Shown here: positions 48,434-60,653 of the stretch, one piece after another | Layout: each line of letters starts with the position of its first letter | Position numbering within the stretch: the first letter of the stretch is position 1 | Assembly: GCA_033065855.1 (NCBI GenBank) | Contig: JAVXUO010001354.1 | Span: 62,001 to 126,000 of the forward strand | Direction: 5' to 3' | DNA: 64,000 nt | Origin: Escallonia rubra | Lineage: Eukaryota; Streptophyta; Magnoliopsida; Escalloniales; Escalloniaceae | Notes under the pieces: model-generated | What the model saw: only the letters and a program-made list of their open reading frames with translations | The model's database searches: none | Told to the model about the DNA's origin: nothing | Made by a program: the position numbers and the translations under genes

Positions 48434-48577
48434 CTTTATCCGAGTGCAATATGCTCTCCGTTTGTTTGGGTGATAGACACCTTGTTTTGCTTCTCCGCGT
48501 GCAATCAGTGCTTGCACATTAGAGGGGTTGTTAAGCATGACAAAAATTGCTGGGACATTCTCTAACAGCTCAAGCAT
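48434..48577 (-). other. Candidate orphan exon, 48 codons
   Basis: An open in-phase stretch from ATG at 48577 reads MLELLENVPAIFVMLNNP, continues to KQGVYHPNKRRAYCTRIK and stops at an AAAG/GTGAGC donor. Codon composition and the donor look genuinely exonic. No partner exon was found between here and the SWIM gene, and I do not recognise the family. It could be a fragment carried by a transposon or part of an unrecognised minus-strand gene. Confidence 0.35.
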
Positions 48578-51540
48578 TTAGAGAATTACCTAACAATTCT
48601 TATCTTCCAATTGCAATTACAAAAAGGGTTTGGCCTAGTAGAGATCCCCCCATGTTTCTGCATTTTCCCGTGATTCCACGTGGCCAAGATAAACACCATT
48701 AATGGCCTTCTTTCATGTGCCTAGCATAGGGTCGAAAGTAAAGTAGTTAAACAGGAAAAACACTTTGTCCGAACTTCTCATTGCAGTCTGTCAAAGCTAT
48801 GCGTAAGTTGAGTAAATCTCTAGAGTCTCCTATGTTCAGTATGCAAGGGGCATTATGGTGACATCTGCTCAAACTCAAAGATCTCTAAGCTGAGGAGCTT
48901 GAGATCAAGGACTCAAACCCATTGCGGCACATTTTTGAGATCAAGGTTCTCAAACCAAAAGAGGCATTTTAATCTCCCAGAAGAGCTTTTGATCAGCCTG
49001 ATGAACTGGTGCAGAAGGTTGTAGACCTGCGGACTCTCATAATAAGGATAATCCTCGAGTTAAAAACATGTGTTGCTGGTCTAACAAAAGAAACCAGAGA
49101 CTTGCGGGGAAAATGTATCTAGTTAATTCAACATTTCCTATAATAACGACAACAAACTGTCAAAATCTGTCAAGAGTAATAGCCACAAAAGTACAGCACT
49201 TTGGCAGGACAAGGTTGCCTCAAAATCAGTACTAGTTGCCAAAATGAGGGAAATGTTGATTCAATCAACCTGGAACCACAATCGCAGCTGCTACAGCTTT
49301 GCACTCAAAGGATCTGAATCTCGTTACCTTCATAGTTTGGTGGAACAATTCATTAATTCGAGACTATTAGACTTTTTGACAGCCACATCTCCAGCAAAAT
49401 GACCGCTAGAAAACCGTCTCAAGTTGTGCAGTCAACATTTCTGGTAGATAGACATAACCATCTCACTCGAGGATTACATAATTTCATGTGACAACCTATG
49501 TTCTTGCCAAAGTTCAAGATCACTTTCTATTGAAGCTTACCAATTCAAATCGAAATCGCAAGTTCTAAACAAGTTGAGCTAACAAACTTAAGAAGAACCC
49601 CTGAAAGTTTCATAATAAGAAAACCTAAATGCCAAACAGAGTAATCTTCCACGGCCAAACAGCGACAAGTCCCTTTAAACTACTTCCCACAATTGTAGCA
49701 GCTTAGTTCTTAAAACTAGCTCAATTTATCAACTTTGAACACAATAAAATGAAAAACAAAAATGGTACCTTGGCTTCATGTGGCTTCATGCTTAGCCCCA
49801 ACTTGTTACACGAAATACCCTTTACTACGGCGGCAGGTGGTGGTGGTGGTGGTGGTGGAGGGTGGCGATTGTGGTGGAATATGGGTGGTAGTCTGGTAGC
49901 AGAGATACCGGAGATATAGGTTCGCAAGAGCAAAAGCAAAGCCGTTTGGGAATAGCCCTACACAACTGTAATTATTTACTCCCTCCGTGGCATTAATTCT
50001 TCCACCTCTTAAATTTTGGTTCTCGGCATAGATTTTAGAGAAAAAAAATTGAAAATCTTCCTGCAAACTAAATATATATATTTTTAGTAATATGTCTGTT
50101 AACACTTTTAACAACAATTCTTAATAATATTTTTTTAACGTTACTAAATAAAAGTCATTAAAAATATTTAATGACTATTAGAAAGAAGATTTCTTCAACC
50201 CCGAAGCAGCCAAATATTTTTCTAAATTTTATATACTACGGTAATAATATCACTTTTATTATTGAATTTGTATTACATGCACTCTAAAACTTACATTTAA
50301 GAAAATACCACATATGTTCGTTGACCATAGAAAATACGAATGGTCTAACACTACTTAGTAATCATTTTACTCTTTGATTTATTCGTCATATGCTAACCGT
50401 ATGTACAGATCCAATGGACAAGAAACACACATTATAAATCTTAATCTAAGACCCAACCCACCACCCCCCGTCTCCCCGTCCCTTTACTACCTCCGCCCAC
50501 GGAAACCCTTTCTCACCCCTACCATCACCACCGCCTCCGGTCAACCTACCTCAATGCATCATCAGTCTATCTTACACCAACTCACCACTGCCACAACCCA
50601 TTACCTTAAGGATCATCGGTCCACTATCACAACATCACCCACCTTATGTCACAAACCTCCACCACCACCCACGCACAAGCGCGAGCAAGCGTGTGCAATT
50701 TTTTTATGGTGGGTGTTGAGGGCGTTGATGAGTGGGTGTGCATGCATGTGAGAATGACTATTTGGTTTGGTAGTGGTTTTGGTGAAGGTGTGTAGGTGAG
50801 TTTGGTGACTGGTGGTGCCACGGCGGCGGGTTCGGTGGAAATGATGGTGGTGGATCAAATGTAGTTTGGTGTTGGGTTTTTTAAAGGTATGTTGGTGGTT
50901 TTACTGAGTGGCGGTGTCATAATGGTTGGTTAAGTGGAGCGATGATGGTGAGTCGAATTTGGGATGTGGATTAGAGGTGCTGAGCGAGCGTAGCCATCGA
51001 TGGGTAATGGTGGTGGTTGGATCTGTAGTGGTTGTGGGCAGCACCTCCAAAGTGTTGTGGACTTGTGGTGGTGGTTGTGACGACGGTAATGAAAGAAGGG
51101 AGAAGAGAAAGAGAGAGAGAGAGAAAAAGAAAGCACGTGCTACGTATACAGTATTCTATATGTATTTGAAGAGTTAAGAGTTGTATTAACATTTTTAATT
51201 ATGTAATTGTCACATAAATCATAATTGTTAATTAGTGTCACGACACTCCAACATTAAAAAATTGTAATACGCTTTTTCCACATCTCGAGTGTACATACTA
51301 TCAAAACCAAGTTGTTGATTGTATTTTATCCTAAACTCAAAGATAAAAGTGATAATAGCCCTTATATTTATCAAACTTGTTGAACTATATTTACATTAAT
51401 TTTATAGCTTTTCTTAACGAGTCTCGTAAAGGCACCGATTAAGAAGTATTAAATGAGTTGTGGCAGTTTTTAATAACAATGTACAACATCACAAAAACTC
51501 ATAAACTTTCTTTATTTAAACTGAAATAAATTACCAATTA
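48578..51540. other. Intergenic, transposon-like low-complexity parts
   Basis: No gene is recognised. A GGT repeat lies at 49830-49860. A CCA-rich part (50450-50680), a GT-rich part (50700-51070) and a (GA)n tract (51109-51124) resemble interiors of non-autonomous elements. Termini were not resolved. Confidence 0.4.
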
Positions 51541-52381
51541 GGGTGTGTTTAATAACGCAATTAAGCACTTAAAACTTAAATTTTTCAATGATTTTCAATT
51601 AAGTGCGTTTGATAACGCTAAATCTTGTATCACTTAAAAAATTAATTCTTACCAAAAATAGACTACAATTTTAAGTCAGGGTGGACTTACTTAATGCTGA
51701 TCTCTTAATTCTAAATGAGATGGTCAAAAGTTATTTAACATATTTTTACATAAAAAAAATAATTACCACCACGATGCCGCCTCAATCAATTTGCTGGCAA
51801 CACCGCCTCCACCACAAGGTCCACAATACAACCACCACAACAACCATTATTTCATTTTACTACTACCACCACCACAATTACCACGACCTAGCCACTATCA
51901 CCACCGCCACCGACACCACCACAAGGACACCGCCACCTCCATCAAACCCTCGTTGTTGTCACCGCGTCAATTTTTGCCAAAATCATCTAAAGATCTACCA
52001 CACTACAACCACTGCTATGACCATCATGTCGCCGCCTATCGCTATCATCACAATTACTAACACCACGTCTTCACACACCATTACCGCCACCATTGACACA
52101 TTTTTGCTGCCGTCGCCACCACCACCACTCCATCATCACTGCCACCATCACCACCAATACGATTTTAGCCCTCTAAAAAAGTTATAAAGTATATAAACAA
52201 ATGCATAATTTTGGTAAAATGAATAAATTTGTAAATAAATAATTTTCAGACATCTACTTTTGGTTCACCAAATAGGTTAACTTATTTTTCAGTAAAAATT
52301 CAATCGCTTAAAGTTTTCAGTTTTACAAATTCAGTGCTTAACTTTTTCAGCACTTAAATTTCAGTTTTATCAAACAACCCC
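51541..52381. mobile_element. MITE-like element, class uncertain
   Basis: The ends GGGTGTGTTTAATAACGC and GTTTTATCAAACAACCCC are imperfect inverted repeats flanked by TTA and TAA. Sub-terminal CACTTAAATTT/AAGTGC motifs repeat in both orientations. The interior is CCA-rich. A Tourist-like or hAT-like MITE are both possible. Confidence 0.65.
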
Positions 52382-54517
52382 TAAGTTTCTTGCCTACAAT
52401 TTATCTATGTCGCATATAAAAAAGTTATATAGAAAATAATCTCTTAATGAGTTCTATAGCCCACGCAGTAGGATGTATTAGTTACAAGAGCATTCTTGAT
52501 AGACTCACCTATATGAGTGTGGATGTGGGGCCGCTTCCTATGAGATTTAGGCTAATCTCTACAGCGCCCATGAAAGCTGGGATAAAACATGAGGCCATAA
52601 GGTGTTGGCTTAAGAAGCTTGGTTGAGAATACCTTGAATATCACGTGTGTGATACGATTCCATGTGTCCTTAAGAAGTCATGGTTTCAAAACTGAGCCAC
52701 TATGACTCTAGTACGGGAATTGTTGAACGCTAAGTGAAAGTTTCAAGGCAGAGCCACTTTCACAATGCATGGTATTCTATCTTTGCTCAACTATGTGCTA
52801 TCATTATTTTTATTAAAATAAGTAGGGGATTGTTGGAGTATTTTAATAAAAAATATATTTTTATCAATTTTGCAAATTCTTTTCAAGCAATAATTACTTT
52901 ATTGTTATTGGACCGTTACAAGTATTAAGTATTATTTGCTTTATGTCTCTTTTATTGGTTTATAAGTGTGCATTGCAAATATTTTATGGCAATAGTTATT
53001 GACACAATAATATCTTATTATAAAGATTAATTTTGTCACTTAATTAGACCTTTATATAAAAGTCATTCTTCTATTTTTTGGAAGAAGAGATTTGTGTGTT
53101 ATGTTACAAGCTCTTTCTTTTTCTACACAACATATGGAAGAGCTTGTTTCTTAAAAGACTTGACTTGATCCTTATATTTTTCTACTCACATGTCTATGTT
53201 TTTCTTAACTACAAGTCTTGTTGCAAAGACAAGTACTACAAAAGCTTATGATTATGTGATCATGTTCTCTTAAGAGTGTGAGATCAATTGTTATGTTTTT
53301 GTTGGGTAAAGAAATGTATTGGGTGAAGTTTCAACTTCTCTCAAGTGGTGCAAACCTAGACAAGTTATAGTAAAGAAGAGCTGGGCCGTTATATCCTGGA
53401 GGCGGTGCGTCGGAACCTATTGCATAGGTAAATTTCGTATGGCACGAATCATCTTAAAGAGAGGAGCGTCCTAGTCCGTGCCTCAACCCAGCAGTAGTAA
53501 CTTGTTTCTAAGGTGTTCAAGGTAGATCCTTCGAACCCTTAATGGTACCTCGCGTGATAATTAAGAACAATGCCGCACTTCGAAGAGGATTAAGGTAAAC
53601 ATGTTTCTCATACTTACAACTAAGAGGTAAAAATGTTCTTATGATTTTCTTTACTTAATTTCTTTTATGTGAGCTTGCTTACATATTGTTGCCGAGGAAA
53701 GATGGTTCGTTGCCACGTCGAGGTGCCACAAAGGATGCAGTCTGAGTTGGCTTCCAAGTAGACAAAGTGGGAGACAGCAAGGATGGAGCAAGGGCTGAGA
53801 GCAAGGCTCCCCAGACAGGTCGCGAGGTCTGGCAGCGCCAAGCAGGCAGGGTGACGACGAACAGGGCCGACAGTCAACAGTCTGAGTCAAGGGTGCAGCG
53901 TCAAAGGTCCGATGACAGAAGTCCAAATGTGTTTCTCTCACTAGAAATCCAGAGAGAATGAGTTTTAGAGAGAGAAAGTGAAATATTGAAATGAGAGGGA
54001 AGTCCTTGAATAAGCTCCAAAATCCACTATATATAGGCACAAATACGCGCGTGTCATCAGCCGACACGTGTCGTCCTCCGGGAGTGACACGTCGCCGGAG
54101 GGGGTCCCACAGTATTGATTGTCCGTCGAATTGCCAGTCCCGGAGTTCGTGTCGTCCTGCCCTTGCAGCGTCCCTCTGCCTGTCTGAGGAGACTGACCAC
54201 GCCACGGTAGCATGGTCAGAGTAGCCCGTTGCCCCAGCCTCCAGTCCAAGCCCTTACTGAATCCCACGAGATGCGTCATAAGACGCGCAGAGATCCTGAC
54301 AGCGGTGAGGGTTGCCCCTGCAGCCAACTGCCAGGCGTGCCGGGCGCGATGCCCTCCGAGGACCTGTTCCCGTCCCGGAGTGACCCGTGGGTCATTGCCT
54401 TGGCGATGTCGATGATCAATGGTAACATAAGCGCACATGCTCACAGCTCGATACCCAGAGTCCGTGGTGGGCGGTCCTTGTGCCGGAGCACTACGAGCGG
54501 AGCCCCCCTAAGCCCAT

Positions 54518-54860
54518 CGGTTGATTGTGCGGGCGAGGGCCGGAGCCCCCGGTTGATTGAGCGTGCGAGGGTCGGAGTCCCCGGCTAATTGGGTCGGCGA
54601 GGGCTTTAGGGCTGCGAGCCCGTCCCACCGCGAGGGCCGGAGCCCATCAGTTGATTGAGCCGGCGAGGGCTTTAGGGTTGCGAACACATTCCGCCGCGAG
54701 GGCCGGAGCCCTGTCAGTTGATTGAGCCGGCGAGGGCTTTAGGGTTGCGAGCCCGTCCCGCCGTGAGGCCCGGAGCCCGTCAGTTGATTGAGTCGGCGAG
54801 GGCTTTAGGGTTGCGAGCCCGTCCCGCCGCGAGGGCCGGAGCCCGTCAGTTGATTGAGCG
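54518..54860. repeat. GC-rich tandem repeat, unit about 66 bp
   Basis: About four full and some partial units share GTCAGTTGATTGAG, CGGCGAGGGCTTTAGGG and CCCGTCCCGCCGCGAGGGCC. Both strands stay open across it (for example 54647-54868 minus) only because the unit is a multiple of three. Confidence 0.9.
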
Positions 54861-54974
54861 GGTAACAACGGGTGTCACGCGACCACTGGTGATGAGTGAG
54901 CATTGCAGAATGCGTTGAGTGAGGTGATAACAGCGGCAAGTAGGTCCCCCCCCCCAAGGGCAAGGGAGGCCGAC

Positions 54975-57194
54975 TGTCACACCCCTCGGAAGGGGAAGTG
55001 CAACGCTAACAAGCTGGTTAACACATATACCTCAAGGATAAACAGAGCTTTATTATAACCTCAAAAGAAACAGCGGAAGTATGCTTAAACATTACAGTCG
55101 TCCCTAAGTGGAAAGATTGAACATAACATTATATTACAGACCACCTCTCTTCTATACAAGTACTACGCTCCAAAATAAACGAAGAACAACTAAAACGTTG
55201 ATCACCCAGCGTAATACTCTTGAGTCTCCCTGAGGTAATCCTCTTCGTCCTTTGGCAAGTACTTCGACTCCGAACCTAGAAAAAAAAGTATCGGGGATGG
55301 GTCAGCCTAATGGCTCAGTAGGGTATCCGGTGCTTTTAAGTCTAAACATGACTTGATCATATTATGTATAGTTAGTATGAACATGCAAGTCACTTGAACA
55401 GATGATACCTACGTACTTAAGAATAATTTAACATATCGAGTAACACATGCAAGCATCTGCTCACACTTGCCTTCAAAAGAAACGAGAATAACATATCGAG
55501 CAAGATTTGAAATCTTGTAGAACATACACGAGAATGACAAGCAAGACCTAAATATTAACTTGATCTCACCAAGAATAACCAAACAGTACAAAAATTTCAA
55601 GACAAATATATGCCAAGTACGAGAATATCAATATGCAAATATGCCCCTCATGCACGAGCCAACCTTCCCTGAGTGCGAGAGACTTTTCGTATCGCAACCA
55701 ACTGATGTAGCGGGTTCGATAGAAGAAGTCCAACGTCATCACAGGCACGCCAATAATTCCTTTCGAGAAGTAGTACGCATAGCTAATGCGTACTATCAAG
55801 ACATGAACGAGAACGAGAACCCTGACCGGATAACTTCCAACCCCGGCAAAGAACACCCTCAACTCACTTTTTTCCTCCTCCTTCACGTGATATGCATAAT
55901 CATGTACATACGTCAACATGAATGTCATCAAGTACCTCAAAAGAGGTTTAATCCCCTGTCGAGTCATATTTACCGTATTATCAACAATACATGCCAAACA
56001 TGTAACATAATCTCTACTGCACAAACTAATTCGGTAATCAAGCAAGAAATGATTTGAGGTTCTTCCTTAACTACCCTACTCTGTAGACATTTGAGTGTCC
56101 ATTTAAGACCTGAAATTTTGCCTAGTTATTCACCATTAAGCCCAACACGAAGGAACTACTAGTTTAGGTTACCTAATCTGCCCAATATTTCAAATGGCAG
56201 CAAGAGTAGCCTGTACTCCGAAAATCATAACAAATTAATTACAAGCCCTCTACAGTCAAACTATATATTTCTGAAAACTAGACTTAAATAGATACATACC
56301 AATATTTTATTTGACACGAAAATATTGTTTTAAGATCATATTAAGCCCCTAAAAAGACAAAATTCAGAATCTGCCTAACAACAGTTTCACAAGATAGGTT
56401 CCAATCCACGAATTTTAAACCATAGTAATAGTACTTGAAATAATCTGAAATTTGGTATGTATACTCTATACATGTATTAGTACAACATATAAAATAATCA
56501 AACATTTCTAGGCACCAAAGTTATTTCATTTTCATGACTGTTTTGCAGGTTTTGAACATATCTCTCTCTTAAGACCATTACAAGCAAGTTTATTAGTATT
56601 CCACTACTCATAATACTTCTCTAACATGCTTTAAAACCTAAAAGATTAAGATAACCTACCAAGAAAATCAAGCTCAAGCCAATAGGATAAAGTTGATGCA
56701 AATCCCCCTCCTTTACTCTTCATTTTCTTCTTCTCTTCTTCCTTTCTCTCTTTTCTTTTCTTCCTTCTTCTTTCTCTCTTTTCTTTTCCCACTCTTTCCC
56801 TTCTCTTTGTTTCTCTTGGCCGAATGGTGCTCTTCCCTTCCACCTTCTCTTTTGTTTCTAAATTATCCACTTAACTTCTCTTCCCATTTTTTTATTCTTT
56901 CCTTTGATTACTCACCACCAAACATAGGTGGCACACCAAAATGCTATTAATCCCACACCCCTTCACGTGACCCCTTATACCTAACTTAGGATATTTTGAA
57001 ATTGACCCCAAAGCTTTGCATAACTACTTTTTAACCCTAAAGTTTTACATAATTACATTTTGGACCCACAACTTAATTTCAATATTCATTTTATGTAGAC
57101 AAATAATATAACACGATCATATTATTTCAATCAAAATTAAATATGTTTAATCTTAATAAAATTATTAGAAGCTAATTAAGATCGGGGCCTCACA
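54975..57194 (-). mobile_element. Solo LTR, Gypsy-type, innermost nested insertion
   Basis: It begins TGTCACACCCCTCGG and ends ATCGGGGCCTCACA on the plus strand; read on the minus strand it starts TGTGAGGCCCCGATC, the usual start of long plant Gypsy LTRs. An exact 5-bp duplication CCGAC flanks it (54970-54974 and 57195-57199). It is 2220 bp long with no second LTR or internal region. The TC-rich tract at 56705-56830 lies inside it. Confidence 0.93.
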
Positions 57195-57345
57195 CCGACC
57201 CCCCCCCCCCTTTACAAAGTGGGCGGCCGACCCCCTTCCTCAGGGTGTGGCCGACCCCCTTCTCAGGGGGGTGGCCGACCCCTTTACAAAGTGGGTGGCC
57301 GACCCCCTTCTTCAGGGTGTGGCCGACCCCTCGGGGGGGGGGGGG
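57195..57345. repeat. GTGGCCGACCCC tandem repeats
   Basis: At least five degenerate units of about 25-35 bp alternate TTTACAAAGTGGG and TTCAGGGTG fillers. Poly-C and poly-G runs at both edges may be sequencing-prone. Confidence 0.85.
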
Positions 57346-57533
57346 AGTGCACTTTCGATCGCCGTCTGAATGCTTAAGGCGCGAAGCGCTTTGACCGAGC
57401 AACGATGTTGAGCAAATTTGACTGCCGAGCAGGTGACGTGTCGTGCCACTGAAGTCTTTTAGTGGACCCTGGGGTGCGGTCCGGATAGGTTGTGAACACA
57501 TATTATATTAATTTTTGAAAATGACTTTCAACA

Positions 57534-58134
57534 CCTCACCCCACACTGCCACGGAGACCTCCACTAGTACTTCCGCACTCATACCCACTGAAGCTATGCC
57601 ACCACCGCCAGCCACAACAACTGGATGGTTTACGGACAACTACAAGACAGTGGGGGTGGGTATGGTGTTTTGAAATGGTATTTTGGTGGCGTGACAAGTG
57701 TTGGCGATGAATTGAATGTGAATCAGCATGTTTCTGTGGGTTTGAAATTGATGACACCATTGGTGGGTGTGGCCAATTTAATGGTGGTGGTTCTGGTTGT
57801 GGTGGTGGTGATAGGTGTTGGCGCTGCGACGACGAGATTCACAAATAAAGTATGTGGTAATCTGAGTGTGAGAGAGAGAGAGAGATGGATTTAGCAAGGG
57901 AAGTGGAGAGAAGATGCAGGTTGCATCCGTTGTAGGTGTGGGAGTTGGTGGTGGTGATGGGTTCAGCGGGAGAAAAAGGTGGTAAATATGGCGTTGGTTG
58001 TAATAGATGTGGCGGTGGCTCAACAGACTCAGACGTGGTGATGCCGTGGGCAATAAGGGTGGGAGGTCGGTGGTGAGGGTCAAACCAAAGAGAATGGAAG
58101 GGGTTGAGGGGGTGGTTTGTTTGGCCGCACTACT
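57534..58134. other. GT-rich, transposon-like sequence
   Basis: CCA-rich sequence changes to GGTGGT-rich sequence with a (GA)n tract near 57871-57884. No gene is recognised. It may be the interior of an element whose right end is the arm at 58135. Confidence 0.4.
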
Positions 58135-58400
58135 CTCATTGTCCAATTTCACTCCTTCTAAATCGTCATGTGCCTACGCACATGACCGGTTCTATTAAAA
58201 TTTTAACGAGAAAGTGGTTGAAACGTTTAAATTACTACAAAAAATTTCGTAAAGGACTAAATAGGTACCGAAAAGGGAAATTGAATCAAGTGGGTTACAA
58301 GAGCAAACCTAAATGGTAAATAGAGAATTGCTCCTAAAAACTACATAAGAATCTTTTGCTAAAGAGGTGTTGTAATTTTTATAGCGACACTTTTTTATCA
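58135..58400. repeat. Single arm related to the fold-back hairpin
   Basis: The segment from TCATGTGCCTACGCACATGA to TTTGCTAAAGAGGTGTTGT matches the left arm at 58581-58758 in direct orientation. It continues into TATAGCGACACTTTTTTATC, which is found inverted in the hairpin loop. Confidence 0.8.
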
Positions 58401-58580
58401 CTAAAATTATTTCGGCATTACCGCTTAAGTTTGTAGCGACAAGTATTTGTCGTCAATATACATTCAACAGCACTTCTATTCTAGAGTACTTATGCAGTAA
58501 CAATAAAGGATCCCGATCCTAGAGAATTGGTGTCCTTATTGACAAAATAATACTTCATATTTAATTTATTTAAAGAGCAA

Positions 58581-59004
58581 ATTTGTCATGTGCCAACACA
58601 TATGACCAATTCTGTTAAAATTTCAACGAGAAAGTGGACGGTAACGTTTAACTTACTATAAAAAATTTCGTAAAGGATTTGAAAAAGGAAATCGGATTAA
58701 AGGGCAAATTAATGAAGAATTACTTCTAAAAACTACATAAGAATCCTTTGCTGGAGAAATGTTGTGATAAAAAAGTGTCGCTACAACAATCACCTCACCT
58801 CTCCAGCAAAGGATTCTTATGTATTTTTAGGAGTAATTCTCTATTTGCCCTTTAAGTTTGCTCTTATAACCCACTTGATTCGCTTTCCTTTTTCAGTACT
58901 TACTTAGTCCTTTATCAAAACATTTGTAGTAATTTAAACGTTCCGTCCACGTTCTCGTTAAAATTTTGACAGAAATTGGTCATATGCGTTGGCACATGAC
59001 AAAT
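58581..59004. repeat. Fold-back hairpin, arms of roughly 180-200 bp
   Basis: The left arm starts ATTTGTCATGTGCCAACAC and ends CTTTGCTGGAGA at about 58756. The right arm starts TCTCCAGCAAAGG at about 58800 and ends GGCACATGACAAAT at 59004. The loop is about 41 bp. The arms are similar but not identical. It is either a MITE of fold-back type or two element ends facing each other. Confidence 0.88.
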
Positions 59005-59782
59005 TAGAACAGGTAAAATCGAGAATTAAATTAGTGCGCCCAAACAAACTAGCCCCTTACCTCTTCCATCCTTTCTAGTCTAACCCTCACCATCGACCTC
59101 CCACCTCCAGTGCCCACGGCACCACCGCTAATAACCAAACAATCCTTCTCCTGATCAACAGCGTGTTCTTTTAGGTTTAACTAAGGGGTGGCTCCTAGGC
59201 TTTGAGATCGTTGAAAAATCTGTAATGATGTTTGACAGGGTTTTCTTTTCTTTTTTTTTAAATTTTGTTTCATTTTGAAAACTGAGAAAAAAAAGTTAAC
59301 ATTAGGCAGACATTCGTCCCCGTGTGTGTCACTTAAACCCATCTGCTATGCATTGTAATTGAATCCTTAATGACAAAGGCACTCTTGCCTCTCTCTCTCT
59401 CTCGCTTCAGGCAAACCACGGGAATCTGTCATCATCTTTTCAGGGAATCCAAGAAACCCATTGATGGAGCTAGCTAGAAAGCTCAATAATCCGTGAAAAA
59501 CGTGTGGATCTAGTCTAGGATGAACTGGTATGCCCACCCCAAGAGAAACTTATACGGAAACATACGGATTCATTCTTTTAACAACCTTGGCTACACTGCT
59601 GGGAATTTTAAGAGGTTAAGGAGTTGTGCAGTGGCTGGTGGTTTTGGTGTGAAAAAGGGGGAGAAGAAACACACTCCAGCTGTGCAAAGTTTCACTCCTA
59701 AAGTCCTCGAATGTGTGATAACACGTTCACAATTAAGAAAATAAATTATAAGCAGGATTAGAGGACTTCACCATCTTAAAAT
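59005..59782. other. Intergenic, no gene recognised
   Basis: A (TC)n tract lies at 59388-59403. The short open frame at 59520-59744 has no family features. Confidence 0.4.
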
Positions 59783-60653
59783 TGTTGGAAATCGTTTTCA
59801 AAACCTAATATAATATGTAAGCAAGCTCACATAAAAGAAATTGAGTAAAGAAAATCATAAGAACATTTTTACCTCTTAGTTGTGAGTATGAGAAACACGT
59901 TTACCTCAATCCTCTTCGAAATGCAGCATTGTTCTTATCATGTGAGGCATCATTAATGGTTTGAAGGATCTACCTTGAACACCTTAGAAACAAGTATACT
60001 ACTGTTGGGTTGAGGCGCAAACTAGGTCGACCCCTACAGAGTTTACTGGTGTAATATGTTCTAACACGCTGCCTCCAGAATACAATACAACGGCCTAGTT
60101 CTTCTTTGCTGTAATTTCTCTAAATTTGCACCACTCGAGAGAAGTTGAAGTTTCACCCGATACCTTTCTTTGCCTAACATAAAATTAACATTTGTTCTCA
60201 CACTCTTAAGCGAACATGATCACATGATCTAAGCTTTTGTACATTTCTCTTTGCAACAAGACTTATAGTTGAGAAAAAAACTAGATATGTAAATAGGAAA
60301 ATGTAAGGATCAAGTGTCTTAAGAAACAAGCTCTACCATATTTTGTGTAGAAAAAGAAAGAGCTTGTAACATACACACACACACACACACGAATCTCTCC
60401 TTTCAAAAAATAGAAGATTAACTTTTATATATAGGTCTAATTAAGTGACACAATTAATCTTTATAATAAGGTATTATTGTGCTAATAAATATTTTCATAA
60501 ACTATTTGCAATGCACACTTATGGACCAATAAAAGAGACATAAAGCAAAATAACACTTAATACTTGCAACGCTCCAATAATAATAAAATAATTATTGCTT
60601 GAAAAGAATTTGCAAAATTGATAAAAATGTATTTTTATTAAAATACTCCAACA
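59783..60653 (-). mobile_element. Solo LTR of the Copia family at 52831, inverted
   Basis: In minus orientation it starts TGTTGGAGTATTTTAATAAA at 60653 and ends TTTCCAACA at 59783, 871 bp. It is the uninterrupted counterpart of the split LTR. Neither a polypurine tract upstream nor a primer-binding site downstream is present. The flanks AAAAT and TAAGG do not match, so no target duplication is left. It contains a (CA)n tract at 60371-60391. Confidence 0.85.

Larger units (their letters stand above)
53687..57498 (-). mobile_element. Solo LTR nested in the Copia LTR, itself split
   Basis: The plus-strand ends are TGTTGCCGAGG and GTTGTGAACA, flanked by an exact 5-bp duplication CATAT (53682-53686 and 57499-57503). 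Without its own nested insert it is about 1.6 kb. On the minus strand a TATA box (54027-54036) is followed by CTCTCTCT-rich sequence, the promoter/R layout of an LTR read leftward. It contains two unrelated tandem arrays (54518-54860 and 57195-57345). Confidence 0.9.
52450..57533 (+). mobile_element. Copia retrotransposon 3' remnant with its LTR split by nested insertions
   Basis: Non-coding 3' internal sequence (about 52450-52830) ends in a polypurine tract AAGTAGGGGA directly before TGTTGGAGTATTTTAATAAA. The LTR runs 52831-53686, resumes at 57504 and ends TTTCAACA at 57533. The join is proven by the inverted copy at 59783-60653, which reads straight through the same point (TTACATATTATATTA). 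No polyprotein is left. Confidence 0.85.

Noticed and set aside
51681..52187. His/Thr-rich open frame of 168 codons
   Set aside because: It is interior low-complexity CCA-rich sequence of the MITE-like element at 51541-52381.
54647..54868. Repeated open frame with the phrase GLATLKPSP
   Set aside because: It is produced by the 66-bp tandem repeat, whose unit length is a multiple of three.
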